Below are positions 8,047 through 17,212 of a DNA stretch of 22,438 nt, piece after piece; the stretch's first letter is position 1, and each line of letters opens with the position of its first letter. The notes under the pieces were generated by a model. It had not been told where the DNA came from, did no database searches, and was given only the letters and a program-made list of their open reading frames with translations. The stretch comes from Clostridiales bacterium UBA4362 (GTDB lineage Bacteria > Bacillota > Clostridia > TANB77 > CAG-508), in assembly GCA_002393975.1 (NCBI GenBank), contig DGSM01000136.1, positions 1 through 22,438 on the forward strand, in the 5' to 3' direction. The translations under genes and the position numbers were made by a program.

Positions 8047-11000
8047 AAAAACCATTATTAATAAAATTAATCTTACTATTAACAATGATAATTAGCGTAC
8101 CAATTATTATTTATTTAGTAAGTGGTGATACAGATTTAGTCAGTTTAGCTAGTAAAGTAACTAATTTCAAAAAGGAATTTGTAGAAGAAACAATCAAGAC
8201 ATCAAGCGTAAAAGATAAATATAAAAGTGGATATTCTTTTGAAGGGTACAGAGAAAGTTATACAAATGAGGTCACAGATGATGGAGTATCAGGAATCATA
8301 TTGGGTACATTAGAATATTCAAAACTTGGGTCTTATGATTGGCATTATTCGTATACTGTTAGACCTAAAACTTATTGTTGTGACTCATATTGGCCATTAA
8401 TTAAAGTAAAGGATGGAGAGTTTGGAGACCCTATAGCAGGAGCCGTATATGATTCCTTAGGAACTGAACAGGCATATGATGCGGACCAAGAATATAGTAG
8501 ACTTCCTAATAGAAATGGACACTTAGTTAATATTGAATATGTTGCTGATGGAGGTATGAGAAATGACCTTTACAAGGGCTTAACATATTTGAAATGGCAA
8601 AAATATGACACAGATTATAGAATTCAAAGAGTACTATGGTCTTCATGGGTATGGGATGTTTCTCAAGGTTATGGAATTGACTATATGGGAGATAACAACT
8701 ATGTCCTTGAAAACAAAGGAGTTCATGATGAAACAGCATTTGAAACAGTAAAATATTATTGTGGTAGAGATTCTTATGTTCCTAGGACATTAGAACCACA
8801 TTCATATGATGCACATGTACAATATAGTTATGGAGGGCCATCTGCAGTAGGAAAAGACTCAGGATGGGTTGCTGCAGGCTCGGTTGATTATTATGATTCA
8901 ACTGATACAAATGGAGATGGAACTGTTTCAATTGCTGAACAACTAGCTCCATATGGTGGATCTGTTTCTGCATGGAGAGCAGCAGTGTTAGCAGGTTTAG
9001 TAGCTGAATATGGACCTTATTCAAGATCAATACAATTTGCAACATTTGAATATCAAATCGCTTCAAGGAACTTTGCAGTAGCTTCAACTGCAGATGATAT
9101 ACATGTTTATGTAGATCAAGTTAAAGACAAAAGTGAAAATAGATTACCATCTTATACTTTTGGCCCTTATAGAATTAGTATGTCTGATGGAAGTGGAAAC
9201 TATGGAAATGAAATGTGCTCAAATAATGAATCTGGTGAGACACTAAAACTTAAAGAGCTAGCATATAATGAAATAGTAGGAGGAAACTTTGGCCAAAAGG
9301 CAGCAGATACTTTTGTGACTGCTGAATTTAAAGTTAAAGCAAAATATCGTAATGGAACTACAAGAGATATAAAAACAACTATAGTACCTAAATATACAGA
9401 CTCTACTGCTTTTGATGATGGTGTTACACATACATATCAGAAAGCTTCTTGCGTACCTGGTGGAGCAGTATTGGTTGATGCTGAAGGAAATGCTTTAGAA
9501 GAAGGCTTTCCTAAGTTTGATGAGTATTTTTATATTCGCTATTACGTAAGAGATGATGATTTTGCTAATACATTAGAAGAGATTATTCCAGATATTTCTT
9601 TTAATTATTTAGGAAGAGAAATGAAATTATCTGGCTATAGATTTAAGAGCAAAAAGCTAGCATATTCTATACATTACAATTTGTGTAAATACTATGGCAG
9701 AAACCAAGCAAATTCTACGGCTTTTAGTAAATTAACATCACAATATACTAATTATGGCTATAATTTTAATGAAGACATTGGACAAGCTTGGGAAGTAGTA
9801 CCAGATGGAGGAGAAATTTATTTATATAAGCCTTATAAAGGAGGAAATGATAGTGCAGATATTAAAGCTGCAATTGCGTTAATTGAACAAGGAATTGCTA
9901 ATTCTTCTAATAGGATGGTTACTGACAAAAATGTAAAAGTATCATGGGGCGATAAATGTATGACAGATAGAGATACAAATAAAATACTTAATAGAGCAGT
10001 TCATTGTGAAGGAGGAAGAACTAAAGAAGAAGATAGATGTGATGGTATATATATAGAAGGTTGTGATCTACATCCTGCGTTCCATGTTAGAGATCCTTAT
10101 GATTTTACAATGTATTCGTTTGAATATGCGGCAGTTTCTACAACGGGAAGAGGCTTTTTCCCAGAGTATAATGAAATAGATACTTTCTTTAATAATCAAA
10201 AACAAGACTTCTACTATATGGTAGCAACATACGAAAATAGACTTTTAGGTTTCAGTTATTCAGATCAATCAGTATTAAATGTAACTAGCATAGGTGGAAA
10301 CAATCCTCGAATTGGTTTTCAATCAATAAGGGATCCTAATGCTTTATATGAATCAATAAAAGCTATTACGGAAAAAGACTTCATTGATAACAACTTTGCT
10401 GGTAAACTAATTGAAGGAAATAAAGCTTCAATTGTTGGAGTAACATGTCATGATGGACTTTGTACTTATGGATGCAATTGCTCAGGAACATGTACTTGTG
10501 GAACTGTAGATAATCCAGGGTGTCCTTGTGATGAATGTTGCTGTGATGATCCAGATGATCCTAATGATTATTGCGATTGTGATTATCACTATATTAAAGT
10601 AAATGAAGATTTAAGATATTCTGGAGATGTAGTATTTAAAAGAGATATGTCAGCTCAAACCGTTACTACTATAGACTCTGTTAATGGTACTCAAGCACAT
10701 GTTGAAGCTGGAGTAGATAATGTAGCTATAAAAAGTGTTCCACATGGTAGAATTTATGGATATAATGCGGAACAAGGAGGTGAAGCTTATTCTACAGTAG
10801 ATACAAATGGCTATAATGATAATGGATCAATACAAAAATGGAATGACTACTGGTATAAAAAACAATATAAAACTGAATGGCTAAAACAAATGACTACAGA
10901 CATGAAAACGTGGCTAAACCAAAAATTAGCTGAAATGTATACAGAAAAGATAGTGGATTTAATTGAAAAATCTCAAGAGTACCTTCGCCAATGGGTTTAT

Positions 11001-14000
11001 CATGAAAAAAATGACGCAGAAGGAGCTTATGCAGGTTTATATATTCCTTATATTAGACCCGAATCAAATGAAGAAGGTGTAGCTTTACCTTTTGTTGAAG
11101 AAGATAATTCGGGAATGCAACCAATGCTAGTTATAGGTGGAGGCATTGAAGGAGCTGGCTCTGCATGGCATAAGAAACCTGATTTAAGATTACCTAGTAA
11201 AAAAATCAATATGTTTTTAGGTGGAAATGTTACTGAAGAAGAAATAGGTATGAAAGGTGATGGATATAGGAATGTTGTCGGATCTGGAGGAGGAATTGAA
11301 GTCTCCTTATATAATGAAGATCTGAAAATGTTCGTTGCAATCACTACGACCGATGAAAAAGGCAACTATGGATTCCAACATGTAAATCCATTGCATCAAT
11401 ATAAGGTGGTATTTAAATATAATGGAATGCAATATCTGATGGAGAAAAAGGAGGAATATACTAGGGATATTTCTGATCCAGGTAATAAGCCTGGTGAGAC
11501 TGGAGGACGAGTTAACGCAGTAGAAAGTGGAACGGGAAATGATATAACCGATATTTCCCCAACGAATACTGGACAAGTATTTACTAGTGCTAACTTGAAC
11601 TCATATAGAAGAGACAATGTAAATAAGCGTTTTACTACTATTGATGCGGCACAAAAAAATAACGAAAATGTATATGGAAGTTATACTGATAAAAATAATA
11701 AGCCAGCAAAAGCATATGGCTGGTATACCAAAATAAAAAACAATAATCGACAATATGTAAGAAATGGAACTAATGGTATAGGAGTTCTAGAAACATCAGA
11801 AACTAAAACTGATGCTATAGATTATAATTTTGGTGCTGCCAATCAAGGAGCTGTTAGATATGCAGATGTTTATAATAAATTTAAAGAGATTTCTACTCAT
11901 AAAGATATAGATAAAGATAAATTATCTACATATCTTGACTTAACAGTAAATGGAAGAGATGTAATAATTGATACAAACTCTTCGACAGATAGACAATGTT
12001 CATATAAACAAAAAATTGAAGAATTGAATACTGTTTTGGGAGACTTAAGTGAGAATAGACAAGTTATAAACTATCTAGAAAATACTTTTGTAACAGCTGT
12101 TACAGACTATTATCCATATAAAAACAAAACAAGATATTGGTTAGAGACTTTAGATGAGACAAAGGATGAACATAAGCCTAAGGAGAATTATCCTACAGAA
12201 AGCATCAAGATAGATGGCCAACTAGTAATAAACTTATTTGCTGGTAAGAATTCAACCAAAAGTTGGGTTTATTCTGTTTATAATACAAAGACAGGTGATG
12301 TCAAAGATGATAAAGATAATGTTTTAACCAATCAAGATCAATCAAGACATGTCGATACTATCTTTAAGAGAAGAATAACTGCCGATATTGCAATAGATTG
12401 TGATATAAGTAAAATTACACTTAAAGCAAATGGAAATGTACAGACTTATGATTATGCGGCACTTAAAGATGGAAAAATTGAAGGTAAAGATGGATGGGAA
12501 ACTGCAGGAGGAGCTAATCTCCATAGCTTAGAAGAAAAGATTCAAGAAACACTATTGAATGGAAAAACAGGATACCAGAGAGCAATTAATGAATCTGAAT
12601 ATTTATATAATGCATCTGATTATGGATTAGATGATACGAGAAACTTACAAGTATTTGTGACTTATAAAGTAATTGTAGCAAATGTAGGATCTGTTAATGT
12701 TAGGATTAATGAAATAACTGATTACTATGATTCGTTCTATCTACAATTCTTTGACTCATATGAAAAAGAACAAATAACTAAAGACAACACTGACTTTAAC
12801 ATCTTAAATCCAAAAGAAGAATCACAAACTACAGAGGCACATAAGCCTGCGACAAATACAAATGTTGGCCCTGCTGTATGTAATAATATGTATAAATCAT
12901 TATACTTAACTAATTTGAACTGGAATTTAAAACCTACTGAATACAGAATGGCGGAAATAACATTTGAACAAACTAAAGATGAATATGGAAGAATTCATTT
13001 AACACAAGATCTTCAAAATGGAACGATACTACGTCCTGACATGAACATTTTTGAAATAAATAGTTATACAACTTATGGTAATGACGGTGATGGAAGTGAA
13101 ATTGATGAATGGAGAGGTCTAGTTACAGAAAGATCAAATGTTGGTGATATAGAATCAAATGATTTCTATCAAAATAATCAAAATGAAACAAATGACGTGT
13201 CTTTATATGGACATATAAAAGTATTTGAAGACCCAGTTCATAATAGAATTGAATATGATACTGTACAAGCACCAAATGTTGCTATATTTGTTCCAAAAGG
13301 AGCTCAAAAATCAACTATTTCTGGAAAGACTTTTGAAGACATTAGAGACACAGATAGTAAAAAAGCGGTAATTGGCAATGGAATTTATGATACGAACAAT
13401 AAAGATATACGAGATGATAAAGATAAAGATAAGACAATAGATGGAGTAACTGTTCAATTAGTTGAACTTATAAAATGGGTTGATGAAAATGGCTATACTC
13501 AATCTTATCACTCAAAAAAATATAGTGATGATTACTATGTAGGTGAAAAGATTTGGGATAGTACCTATTATGAGTTAGAAGAATGTAACAATACTGAAAT
13601 TCACAGTTCTTCGAATGATAATAGAAGGTGGCAAAGTACACCAACTGAATTCATTCCAGGTGAAAATGCTCTTCAGTCAAATGTAGTTCAAAGATATTCA
13701 AGTGGTACTAAGAAATCAAGAGTAATTCTAAATGTAGTTCCAGGTGGAGGTGCAACTGCAAGTTACCTTGAAACTCAAGAATCAGCTATTAATGAAGGAG
13801 AATATAAATTTGAAAATGTTCCACCAGGAGATTTCGTAATAAGATTTATATATGGCGATACTACAGATACAGTATTAGTAAAAGATAATGATGTTACAAA
13901 GTTGTTAAATGGTCAACTTGGTGGAGGTGCAGCTGCAGATCCAATAGGTACTACAATAACAGATTATGAAGCTGATCCTTTTAATTATGGTTTCTTAACA

Positions 14001-16310
14001 GGTTCTGGTTATATTGATCCTGATGGAGATGGAATAAAAGGAAAGAATGATAAATCATATAATGGACAAGACTATAAATCTACTATTTATCAAACTAATT
14101 TTGCATCTCCTAACAAGAGTTTTAAAGATATTAAAGGCCCTAAATCAGAAGGCGATGACACTATAAAAAGTGATGACTATAAAGATTATACAAACTATGT
14201 AATGCAAAATTATAGTAACATTAATGGTGTTGATATGATGTATCCTACAGCTGTTGATAAAGGTGGAAAAAATACTGCAGGATATAATAAAGATGGTAGC
14301 AATGATAAAGATTTGAAAGCAACCCTATATTATTTTGATATAGAGCAAAGTGATGATTCATCAAATGGAAAAGATAAATTATCAGATGCTAAAGACATAG
14401 ATAGTTTTAGACAAAATAGTAATAACTATGCAAAAGGATATATTAATGATACTGAATATGGGGATAATATTAGAGATGCAAGGTTATTAAGACAGAACAA
14501 TTCAATAAATGGTGTTGATGATTCATCCGTTGAAAAAGGATCTAAAAATACCAAAGCTAACAAAGAAAATGCTATTACTCTTCGTAATTATAGAGCAGAA
14601 GTTTTAGCTTCTTGGAAGGAAATTGCTACATATACTGATGGATATACAGTTGGACATCGTATGCAAGATGAAGAGAATTCATCATCATTTAATCCAAAGC
14701 AATCAATTATGCAAAAAGAAATGCTTATTGAGTTTATGAAAAATACTAAAATGGTTTCACAAACTGGTGTTATTCGTATGCAAAGTGAGTACAACACAAC
14801 AAATACAGTGATGGATTTTTTGAAAAACATGACAATGTATAATGAGGGCTTTATTGGATCTAGTACAGGTACACCTGAAGAAATGAAAAATTATAATAAT
14901 CAAAAAGTTGAAAATGACAAGGATGAATATAAGAGAGAAATAGTTGACAATGTTGATTTAGGCTTAGTAGAAAGACCAGAGGCTCAACTTAGATTAGATA
15001 AGAAAGTAACTAATGTAAAAATTGTTCTTTCAGAAGGTGAAACATTATTTGATACAAGTAAGAGTGTTAATAATTTGTACTTTGGAATGCATAAAGGACA
15101 TAAATACTATACTACTAAAAACAGACTCAAGAGTGTTAGTGTAGGAACAAATACTAAATCCTCTCCTGAATTGATTCAAGCATACATGGATGGTGAATTA
15201 TTAAAGGGCGCAACACTTAACATTAGTTATGAATTTACTGTTGATAATATAGGTGAAGTTGATTACTTAGATAGACAATTCTATTACATTGGAACACCAA
15301 ACTGGACTGATGAATGGAATATTGCTAGAACAAATGCTGATGAAGTATTAGATTATGTTTCAAATAATATAAGATTTGAGTATAATACTAATAGCTCTCA
15401 TGATGAAGTTCTAATTGATCATGAAAAACAACAATTAAAAGAGGAGTATTCTAAACTAACATGGAAGGTTAAAGGAGCTGTACCATCAAATCAAACAGAA
15501 ATTCTAAACTCAGGAGCCTATAACTATTACTATGTATATCCTTTAGGAATTAATTCTTCTGATAGCGGGAAACTTCATGAAACAATTAGAAATACAGCAG
15601 CAATTAATAGCAATGCAGAACAAAGCAAGAATAAGAATGATGACTTAATAAATAGAGAGTATTTACCAGATGTGATATCTTATAATACTTTAATAACTAC
15701 AAAAGCCTTATCTACAACAAAATATGATCCAAATAAGAAAAATTATGAGAGTAGACAACAAGTAAAATATGACTCGTATGAAAAAGGTGCAAATGAAGAT
15801 TTCACTGAGGCTAACACTGTTTATTCATATGGTTTATTACCAACAACACTAGATAAAAATAAGGCAGTAGATTATCAAATTAAGACTCAATTAGTATTAA
15901 GTAGTACATTATCAGAGGATGATCAAAGCTTAGTTTATCCAAATCTTGCTGAAATAGTAAGAATGTCTAATAGTGTTGGAAGGAGAGCTTTCTATTCAAC
16001 AGTTGGTAATCAACCAATATCTAATCAAAATTATGGTAACGATGTGCCAACACGTGAAAAAGAAAAAACATTTAAGAAATATAGTAAATATAATCCAGTA
16101 GATGTAGTTACACCTATTGAGATAGATGCAGATAGTTCACAAAGCGTAAGAATACTACCACCTACAGGATTTAATAAAAATAATTCTAACTTATATTTCG
16201 CTATAATTGGAGCATCGGCTATTATAATTGTTTCAATATTTATGATAAAGACAGGCTTTAGTGCTAGAAGAAAGAAAAAGAGAACAAAAGATATTAGACG
16301 TTGGATGTAA
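8043..16310 (+). CDS. Giant LPXTG-type surface protein with Cys cluster, EF-hand-like loop and SdrD-B/Cna-B-like modules
   Basis: A 2755-residue protein, exported through an N-terminal hydrophobic segment (about residues 5-27). Residues about 60-330 are rich in Tyr and Trp. A loop at 288-299 (DTNGDGTVSIAE) fits the 12-residue EF-hand/dockerin calcium pattern at positions 1, 3, 5, 6, 8 and 12. Residues 802-846 hold 13 cysteines. A Cna-B-like fold follows around 1065-1140 (TTTDEKGNYGFQHVNP). A DUF11-like stretch lies near 1540-1575. An SdrD-B-like module begins near 1760 and is interrupted by long insertions, with EGEYKFENVPPGDFVI and later DPDGDGIKGKND. VDLGLVERPEAQL (about 2303-2315) reads like a module end. 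A further DUF11-like region follows, then LPPTG at 2705-2709, a membrane helix and a strongly basic tail, the usual sortase signal. No catalytic domain is recognised. The shorter start at 8043 was chosen from the ATGA overlap and GGAG; a start at 8031 would add four residues. Confidence 0.87.
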   Translation: MKKPLLIKLILLLTMIISVPIIIYLVSGDTDLVSLASKVTNFKKEFVEETIKTSSVKDKYKSGYSFEGYRESYTNEVTDDGVSGIILGTLEYSKLGSYDWHYSYTVRPKTYCCDSYWPLIKVKDGEFGDPIAGAVYDSLGTEQAYDADQEYSRLPNRNGHLVNIEYVADGGMRNDLYKGLTYLKWQKYDTDYRIQRVLWSSWVWDVSQGYGIDYMGDNNYVLENKGVHDETAFETVKYYCGRDSYVPRTLEPHSYDAHVQYSYGGPSAVGKDSGWVAAGSVDYYDSTDTNGDGTVSIAEQLAPYGGSVSAWRAAVLAGLVAEYGPYSRSIQFATFEYQIASRNFAVASTADDIHVYVDQVKDKSENRLPSYTFGPYRISMSDGSGNYGNEMCSNNESGETLKLKELAYNEIVGGNFGQKAADTFVTAEFKVKAKYRNGTTRDIKTTIVPKYTDSTAFDDGVTHTYQKASCVPGGAVLVDAEGNALEEGFPKFDEYFYIRYYVRDDDFANTLEEIIPDISFNYLGREMKLSGYRFKSKKLAYSIHYNLCKYYGRNQANSTAFSKLTSQYTNYGYNFNEDIGQAWEVVPDGGEIYLYKPYKGGNDSADIKAAIALIEQGIANSSNRMVTDKNVKVSWGDKCMTDRDTNKILNRAVHCEGGRTKEEDRCDGIYIEGCDLHPAFHVRDPYDFTMYSFEYAAVSTTGRGFFPEYNEIDTFFNNQKQDFYYMVATYENRLLGFSYSDQSVLNVTSIGGNNPRIGFQSIRDPNALYESIKAITEKDFIDNNFAGKLIEGNKASIVGVTCHDGLCTYGCNCSGTCTCGTVDNPGCPCDECCCDDPDDPNDYCDCDYHYIKVNEDLRYSGDVVFKRDMSAQTVTTIDSVNGTQAHVEAGVDNVAIKSVPHGRIYGYNAEQGGEAYSTVDTNGYNDNGSIQKWNDYWYKKQYKTEWLKQMTTDMKTWLNQKLAEMYTEKIVDLIEKSQEYLRQWVYHEKNDAEGAYAGLYIPYIRPESNEEGVALPFVEEDNSGMQPMLVIGGGIEGAGSAWHKKPDLRLPSKKINMFLGGNVTEEEIGMKGDGYRNVVGSGGGIEVSLYNEDLKMFVAITTTDEKGNYGFQHVNPLHQYKVVFKYNGMQYLMEKKEEYTRDISDPGNKPGETGGRVNAVESGTGNDITDISPTNTGQVFTSANLNSYRRDNVNKRFTTIDAAQKNNENVYGSYTDKNNKPAKAYGWYTKIKNNNRQYVRNGTNGIGVLETSETKTDAIDYNFGAANQGAVRYADVYNKFKEISTHKDIDKDKLSTYLDLTVNGRDVIIDTNSSTDRQCSYKQKIEELNTVLGDLSENRQVINYLENTFVTAVTDYYPYKNKTRYWLETLDETKDEHKPKENYPTESIKIDGQLVINLFAGKNSTKSWVYSVYNTKTGDVKDDKDNVLTNQDQSRHVDTIFKRRITADIAIDCDISKITLKANGNVQTYDYAALKDGKIEGKDGWETAGGANLHSLEEKIQETLLNGKTGYQRAINESEYLYNASDYGLDDTRNLQVFVTYKVIVANVGSVNVRINEITDYYDSFYLQFFDSYEKEQITKDNTDFNILNPKEESQTTEAHKPATNTNVGPAVCNNMYKSLYLTNLNWNLKPTEYRMAEITFEQTKDEYGRIHLTQDLQNGTILRPDMNIFEINSYTTYGNDGDGSEIDEWRGLVTERSNVGDIESNDFYQNNQNETNDVSLYGHIKVFEDPVHNRIEYDTVQAPNVAIFVPKGAQKSTISGKTFEDIRDTDSKKAVIGNGIYDTNNKDIRDDKDKDKTIDGVTVQLVELIKWVDENGYTQSYHSKKYSDDYYVGEKIWDSTYYELEECNNTEIHSSSNDNRRWQSTPTEFIPGENALQSNVVQRYSSGTKKSRVILNVVPGGGATASYLETQESAINEGEYKFENVPPGDFVIRFIYGDTTDTVLVKDNDVTKLLNGQLGGGAAADPIGTTITDYEADPFNYGFLTGSGYIDPDGDGIKGKNDKSYNGQDYKSTIYQTNFASPNKSFKDIKGPKSEGDDTIKSDDYKDYTNYVMQNYSNINGVDMMYPTAVDKGGKNTAGYNKDGSNDKDLKATLYYFDIEQSDDSSNGKDKLSDAKDIDSFRQNSNNYAKGYINDTEYGDNIRDARLLRQNNSINGVDDSSVEKGSKNTKANKENAITLRNYRAEVLASWKEIATYTDGYTVGHRMQDEENSSSFNPKQSIMQKEMLIEFMKNTKMVSQTGVIRMQSEYNTTNTVMDFLKNMTMYNEGFIGSSTGTPEEMKNYNNQKVENDKDEYKREIVDNVDLGLVERPEAQLRLDKKVTNVKIVLSEGETLFDTSKSVNNLYFGMHKGHKYYTTKNRLKSVSVGTNTKSSPELIQAYMDGELLKGATLNISYEFTVDNIGEVDYLDRQFYYIGTPNWTDEWNIARTNADEVLDYVSNNIRFEYNTNSSHDEVLIDHEKQQLKEEYSKLTWKVKGAVPSNQTEILNSGAYNYYYVYPLGINSSDSGKLHETIRNTAAINSNAEQSKNKNDDLINREYLPDVISYNTLITTKALSTTKYDPNKKNYESRQQVKYDSYEKGANEDFTEANTVYSYGLLPTTLDKNKAVDYQIKTQLVLSSTLSEDDQSLVYPNLAEIVRMSNSVGRRAFYSTVGNQPISNQNYGNDVPTREKEKTFKKYSKYNPVDVVTPIEIDADSSQSVRILPPTGFNKNNSNLYFAIIGASAIIIVSIFMIKTGFSARRKKKRTKDIRRWM
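10446..10580 (+). other. Cysteine-cluster segment inside the giant LPXTG-type protein
   Basis: This 45-codon stretch encodes 13 cysteines in CxC, CC and CxxC spacings (for example CNCSGTCTCG and CPCDECCCDD), followed by Asp/Pro-rich DDPDDPND. Four more cysteines lie in a nearby upstream segment (KCMTD, HCEGG, RCDGI, GCDLH). The rest of the protein is poor in cysteine, so this is a discrete module. Disulfide-rich knot and metal-binding fold are both possible. Confidence 0.85.
14220..14562 (+). repeat. Diverged internal repeat in the giant LPXTG-type protein
   Basis: Two related segments start 285 bp apart: INGVD...VDKGGKNTAGYNK (from 14220) and INGVDDSSVEKGSKNTKANK (from 14505). They share ATNAATGGTGTTGAT at the DNA level and a KG-x-KNT core, with a short indel between. 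This looks like an old in-frame duplication of about 95 residues within the long insertion of the SdrD-B-like module. Confidence 0.5.
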
Positions 16311-16336
16311 AAAAATAAAAATCTTCAAAATTTAAC

Positions 16337-16364
16337 TTGTATAAATTCCAACTTGTGTTATAAT
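16337..16364 (+). promoter_or_regulatory. Extended -10 promoter for the charged 233-residue gene
   Basis: TTGTAT (16337-16342), a 16-nt spacer and TATAAT (16359-16364) with an upstream TGT (16356-16358). The predicted leader is only about 20 nt, with GAGG (16381-16384) before the ATG. No terminator is seen between the giant gene and this promoter, so read-through may also supply this gene. Confidence 0.75.
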
Positions 16365-16393
16365 ACCTATAAGTTATTTTGAGGATAGGTTTT

Positions 16394-17095
16394 ATGGGAT
16401 TGAGAAAAGGCGAATCACTAATTCAATATAAACAAGGTTTATTTTCTAGAATAAAGAATACCATTGTAAGCCTTTTCTCAACAGATGATAAAGATGAACA
16501 AAAAACAGCCAATGTTGGACATGATAGACTTCATGAAGTTTTAATGCAAGACAGAATAAAAAATAATGATATTCGTGTTGCTAAAGCTGAAAATACAATA
16601 CCTGAAAATGAAAAAATATCTAAAGATATAGATTCAAAGGTAGAGAAAATAGTAGATGAAATTGTAGAAGAACAAGCTTCTATTAAATCTGAAAAATTAA
16701 AACAAACTAAAGAAGTTGAAGAAAAAGTAGTTGAAGAAAAAATTACTGAAATTGTTGAAAGTAAACTTTATAGTGATGAAAACAAATCAGCCAAAGGCGA
16801 CATAGAAGAATTGTTAAAAATATTAAATATTCTTAATGAAAATAAGGTTGATACCAAGAAGATTAAGACTTATAAAAGTGTTAATAAACACCGCAAAGCA
16901 ACAATTTTAAAGGATATCAAACAAACTGATATAGATATTAATAAAATAATTGCAGATAACAAATTAATGTCTGATTATCCAATTGGTAGAAAAATTGAAC
17001 TAGCACGAAGAAGAATTAATAATATTGATAAGTATAGGAGAGAGATAACAAAAGAACAAATTGCAAAACTAGAAACTCTCGGAATTATTAAATAG
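16394..17095 (+). CDS. Charged, probably coiled-coil cytoplasmic protein of unknown function
   Basis: A 233-residue protein that I do not recognise. The N-terminus (MGLRKGESLIQYKQGLFSRI) is basic and partly hydrophobic and could be a short amphipathic membrane-binding helix. Residues about 60-130 are almost entirely Glu, Lys, Val and Ile with heptad-like spacing, suggesting a coiled coil. A shorter Lys-rich helical part and a C-terminus with ELARRRINNIDKYRREITKE follow. There is no signal peptide and no cysteine. ATG 16394 is chosen because GAGG sits 9 nt upstream; a TTG at 16379 would add five residues but lacks a Shine-Dalgarno site and begins almost at the predicted transcript end. It has its own promoter and terminator and follows the surface-protein operon; a link to that operon is possible but unproven. 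Confidence 0.8.
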   Translation: MGLRKGESLIQYKQGLFSRIKNTIVSLFSTDDKDEQKTANVGHDRLHEVLMQDRIKNNDIRVAKAENTIPENEKISKDIDSKVEKIVDEIVEEQASIKSEKLKQTKEVEEKVVEEKITEIVESKLYSDENKSAKGDIEELLKILNILNENKVDTKKIKTYKSVNKHRKATILKDIKQTDIDINKIIADNKLMSDYPIGRKIELARRRINNIDKYRREITKEQIAKLETLGIIK

Positions 17096-17119
17096 TTAAT
17101 AATCTAAACTCTTTTATAT

Positions 17120-17170
17120 AATGCTTAGACGAAAGTAAAATCAATTACTGGTCTAAGCATTTTTTATTTT
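17120..17170 (+). terminator. Rho-independent terminator after the charged gene
   Basis: A perfect 10-bp stem ATGCTTAGAC (17121-17130) with GTCTAAGCAT (17151-17160), extended by an A-T pair (17120/17161), is followed by a T-rich tract. The 20-nt loop can fold further through AGTA/TACT. Confidence 0.85.
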
Positions 17171-17180
17171 ATAAAAATAC

Positions 17181-17209
17181 TTGTATAAAAATTATATTTA
17201 TGTTAATAT
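17181..17209 (+). promoter_or_regulatory. Extended -10 promoter for rpsO
   Basis: TTGTAT (17181-17186), a 17-nt spacer and TAATAT (17204-17209) with an upstream TGT (17201-17203). The start point would fall near 17216, inside the palindrome AAAGGTACCTTT (17213-17224). Confidence 0.75.
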
Positions 17210-17212
17210 ATT

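Noticed and set aside
8782..9087. A - strand open frame inside the second giant gene
   Set aside because: Low-complexity Gln/Leu/His product with no start signal; a composition shadow of the + strand gene.
11048..11617. Three overlapping - strand frames
   Set aside because: They overlap one another and the intact giant gene, lack ribosome sites and resemble no family.
16379..16393. TTG at 16379 as start of the charged 233-residue protein
   Set aside because: It lies only about 8 nt after the predicted transcription start and has no ribosome site, whereas ATG 16394 follows GAGG at a good distance.
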